Below are positions 4,038 through 5,166 of a DNA stretch of 5,166 bases, one piece after another. The notes under the pieces are model-generated. The model had not been told where the DNA came from. It saw only the letters and a list, made by a program, of their open reading frames with translations, and ran no database searches. Position 1 is the stretch's first letter, and the number at the start of each line of letters is the position of its first letter. The translations under genes and the position numbers were made by a program. This stretch comes from Nocardioides sp. Its GTDB lineage: Bacteria; Actinomycetota; Actinomycetes; Propionibacteriales; Nocardioidaceae. The stretch covers positions 1 through 5,166 of the forward strand of contig JAJPEO010000216.1 in NCBI GenBank assembly GCA_021166815.1. Reading direction: 5' to 3'.

Positions 4038-5166
4038 TCAGTACGCCGCGCTGAGCAGTGCCTCGCTGGCCAGTTCGGCGCGTGCGTTCACGTCGACCGG
4101 CACCGGCACCTGTGAGGCGACCCGCTCCTGCCACATCTGGAGGGCGATGACACGGGCGGCGGCCTCCTCGGCGCGCGCGCGTGGCACCTCGCCGGTCCTG
4201 ATGGCCCGGGCCACCAGCCCGTGGGTGACCTCGGTGTCGACCGGCATGAGGAGCAGGTCCGCGCCGGCAGCCAGGGCCTGGACGGCGGGCTTGGGCCGTC
4301 CCCCGACGGCTCCCATCCCCAGCGAGTCGGTGATGGCCACCCCCTCGAACCCACCGTCCTCGCGCAGCAGGCTGTAGATCTCCGGGGCCATGCTCGCCGG
4401 CACCCCGGGGGCCACGGCCCGCACGTCCAGGTGGCTGAGCATGACCGCCGGCGCCCCCGCGCGGATGGAGGCGTCGAACGCAGGCAGGTCACGGGCCCGG
4501 AGCTCCGCGAGGGTCGCGTCGACCTCCGGCAGCGTGTCGTGGCTGTCGTCCGTGGCGCTCCCGTGGCCCGGGAAGTGCTTCACGGTCGAGACGATCCCCG
4601 CCCGGTTGTAGCCGCGTACGGCGGCCGCTGCTGCCTGCGCAGCCACGCGGGGGTCGCTCGAGGGTGAGCGTGCCCCGATCGTCGGATCGGCTGCTCCGAT
4701 GGTGACGTCCGCGACGGGTGCGAAGACCCAGGTGAAGCCGAGGTCGCGCAGCTCGAGACCGGTGGCCTGGGCTGCCGCACGCGTCACCCGACGCCCCACG
4801 CGCGGGTCGGCCTCGATCGCCAGTCCGGCGGACTGGAAGTGGGGGAAGTCGGTGGCCACACCGCGCAGGTGCGACACGTAGCCGCCCTCCTGGTCCACGC
4901 CGATGACCGCGGGGAAGTCGCGTCCGTCCGCGGCCATGGCCGCGTTGACCGCCTCGGTCATCGCGCGCACCTGCTCCTCGTCGGCGATGTTGCCCGTCGT
5001 GATCGACACGCCGGCGAGGTGGAGGTCGGCGACCATCGCAGCAGGCACGGCCGGGTCGGTGCCGTGGAAGCGACCGACGATCACCTGGCCCGCGAGCCTC
5101 TCCGGGCTCCACTCCGCCACCAGGGCACGCGCCCGGTCCCACTCCCCACTCGTGGGTCCCCAGGAC
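4038..5166 (-). CDS. Glycoside hydrolase family 3, beta-N-acetylhexosaminidase (NagZ/LpqI-like), N terminus cut off
   Basis: This TIM-barrel GH3 enzyme probably removes N-acetylglucosamine from muropeptides or related glycans during cell-wall turnover. Numbered from the in-frame GTG at 5120-5118, motifs are IGVDQEGG (73-80), IGARSPSSDP (148-157), KHFPGHG...DDSHDTLP (181-198) and ITDSLGMGAV (263-272). D265 should be the nucleophile, and D192/H194 form the Asp-His pair typical of the NagZ branch. The protein stops soon after the barrel, so it is the single-domain type. I extend it to the window edge because the frame stays open for 15 more codons, with plausible pre-barrel sequence (WGPTSGEWDRARALVAEW), and no ribosome-binding site marks the GTG. 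Actinobacterial relatives usually begin with a lipoprotein or secretion signal, but that part is off-window. The family consensus GGRVxRL reads GGYVSHL here. Some His-type GH3 N-acetylglucosaminidases have been reported to be phosphorylases, so hydrolase activity is inferred. Confidence 0.9.
   Translation of the reverse strand, partial: SWGPTSGEWDRARALVAEWSPERLAGQVIVGRFHGTDPAVPAAMVADLHLAGVSITTGNIADEEQVRAMTEAVNAAMAADGRDFPAVIGVDQEGGYVSHLRGVATDFPHFQSAGLAIEADPRVGRRVTRAAAQATGLELRDLGFTWVFAPVADVTIGAADPTIGARSPSSDPRVAAQAAAAAVRGYNRAGIVSTVKHFPGHGSATDDSHDTLPEVDATLAELRARDLPAFDASIRAGAPAVMLSHLDVRAVAPGVPASMAPEIYSLLREDGGFEGVAITDSLGMGAVGGRPKPAVQALAAGADLLLMPVDTEVTHGLVARAIRTGEVPRARAEEAAARVIALQMWQERVASQVPVPVDVNARAELASEALLSAAY

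Noticed and set aside
2701..4134. 477-codon minus-strand open frame opposite the sigma gene
   Set aside because: It reads as the antisense of a conserved sigma factor, with repetitive Leu/Val/Gly/Asp content from complementary codons.
1..5166. A defence system, mobile element or novel biosynthetic cluster
   Set aside because: All six genes belong to well-known families with intact motifs, and no spacer array, transposase, integrase or unknown conserved gene was found.

Overview
The window comes from a high-GC actinobacterium. Codons end almost always in G or C, GTG starts are used, and the DinB tail, sigma factor and secreted-type GH3 enzyme all look actinobacterial. I cannot name a genus. 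It holds six protein-coding genes, two of them cut by the window edges, and looks like ordinary chromosome rather than a mobile island: no transposase, integrase, phage gene, tRNA, rRNA or CRISPR array was seen.

Layout. (1) 2-283, plus: the last 93 codons of a DNA polymerase IV (DinB) gene, with a beta-clamp-binding QEDLF motif. (2) 295-2791, minus: a 5-oxoprolinase set read pxpA, pxpB, pxpC. PxpB and pxpC overlap by 4 bp, but pxpA is separated from pxpB by 338 bp of non-coding DNA, which is odd for this usually compact set. The gap holds a strong stem-loop, a short palindrome, a 12-bp inverted repeat and a cluster of four TCCACAG heptamers that look like DnaA-box cores. (3) 2989-3951, plus: a complete group 2 sigma-70 factor (SigB/HrdD type), divergent from pxpA. 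Its upstream region carries a sequence matching the SigR/SigH thiol-stress promoter pattern (GGAAT-N18-GTT) and an 8-bp direct repeat with the architecture of an MprA-type response-regulator site. (4) 3979-4021: a strong hairpin between convergent genes, probably the terminator of the sigma gene. (5) 4038-5166, minus: a GH3 beta-N-acetylhexosaminidase (NagZ/LpqI type), missing its N terminus at the window edge.

How it works together. PxpABC hydrolyses 5-oxoproline (pyroglutamate) to glutamate with ATP. The sigma factor would redirect RNA polymerase, and its upstream sites suggest control by oxidative or envelope stress. The GH3 enzyme would act in peptidoglycan recycling and the polymerase in translesion synthesis. 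No single pathway joins all six genes. I found no convincing evidence of a wholly new system. The best leads are the regulatory DNA upstream of the sigma gene and the structured gap inside the pxp cluster.
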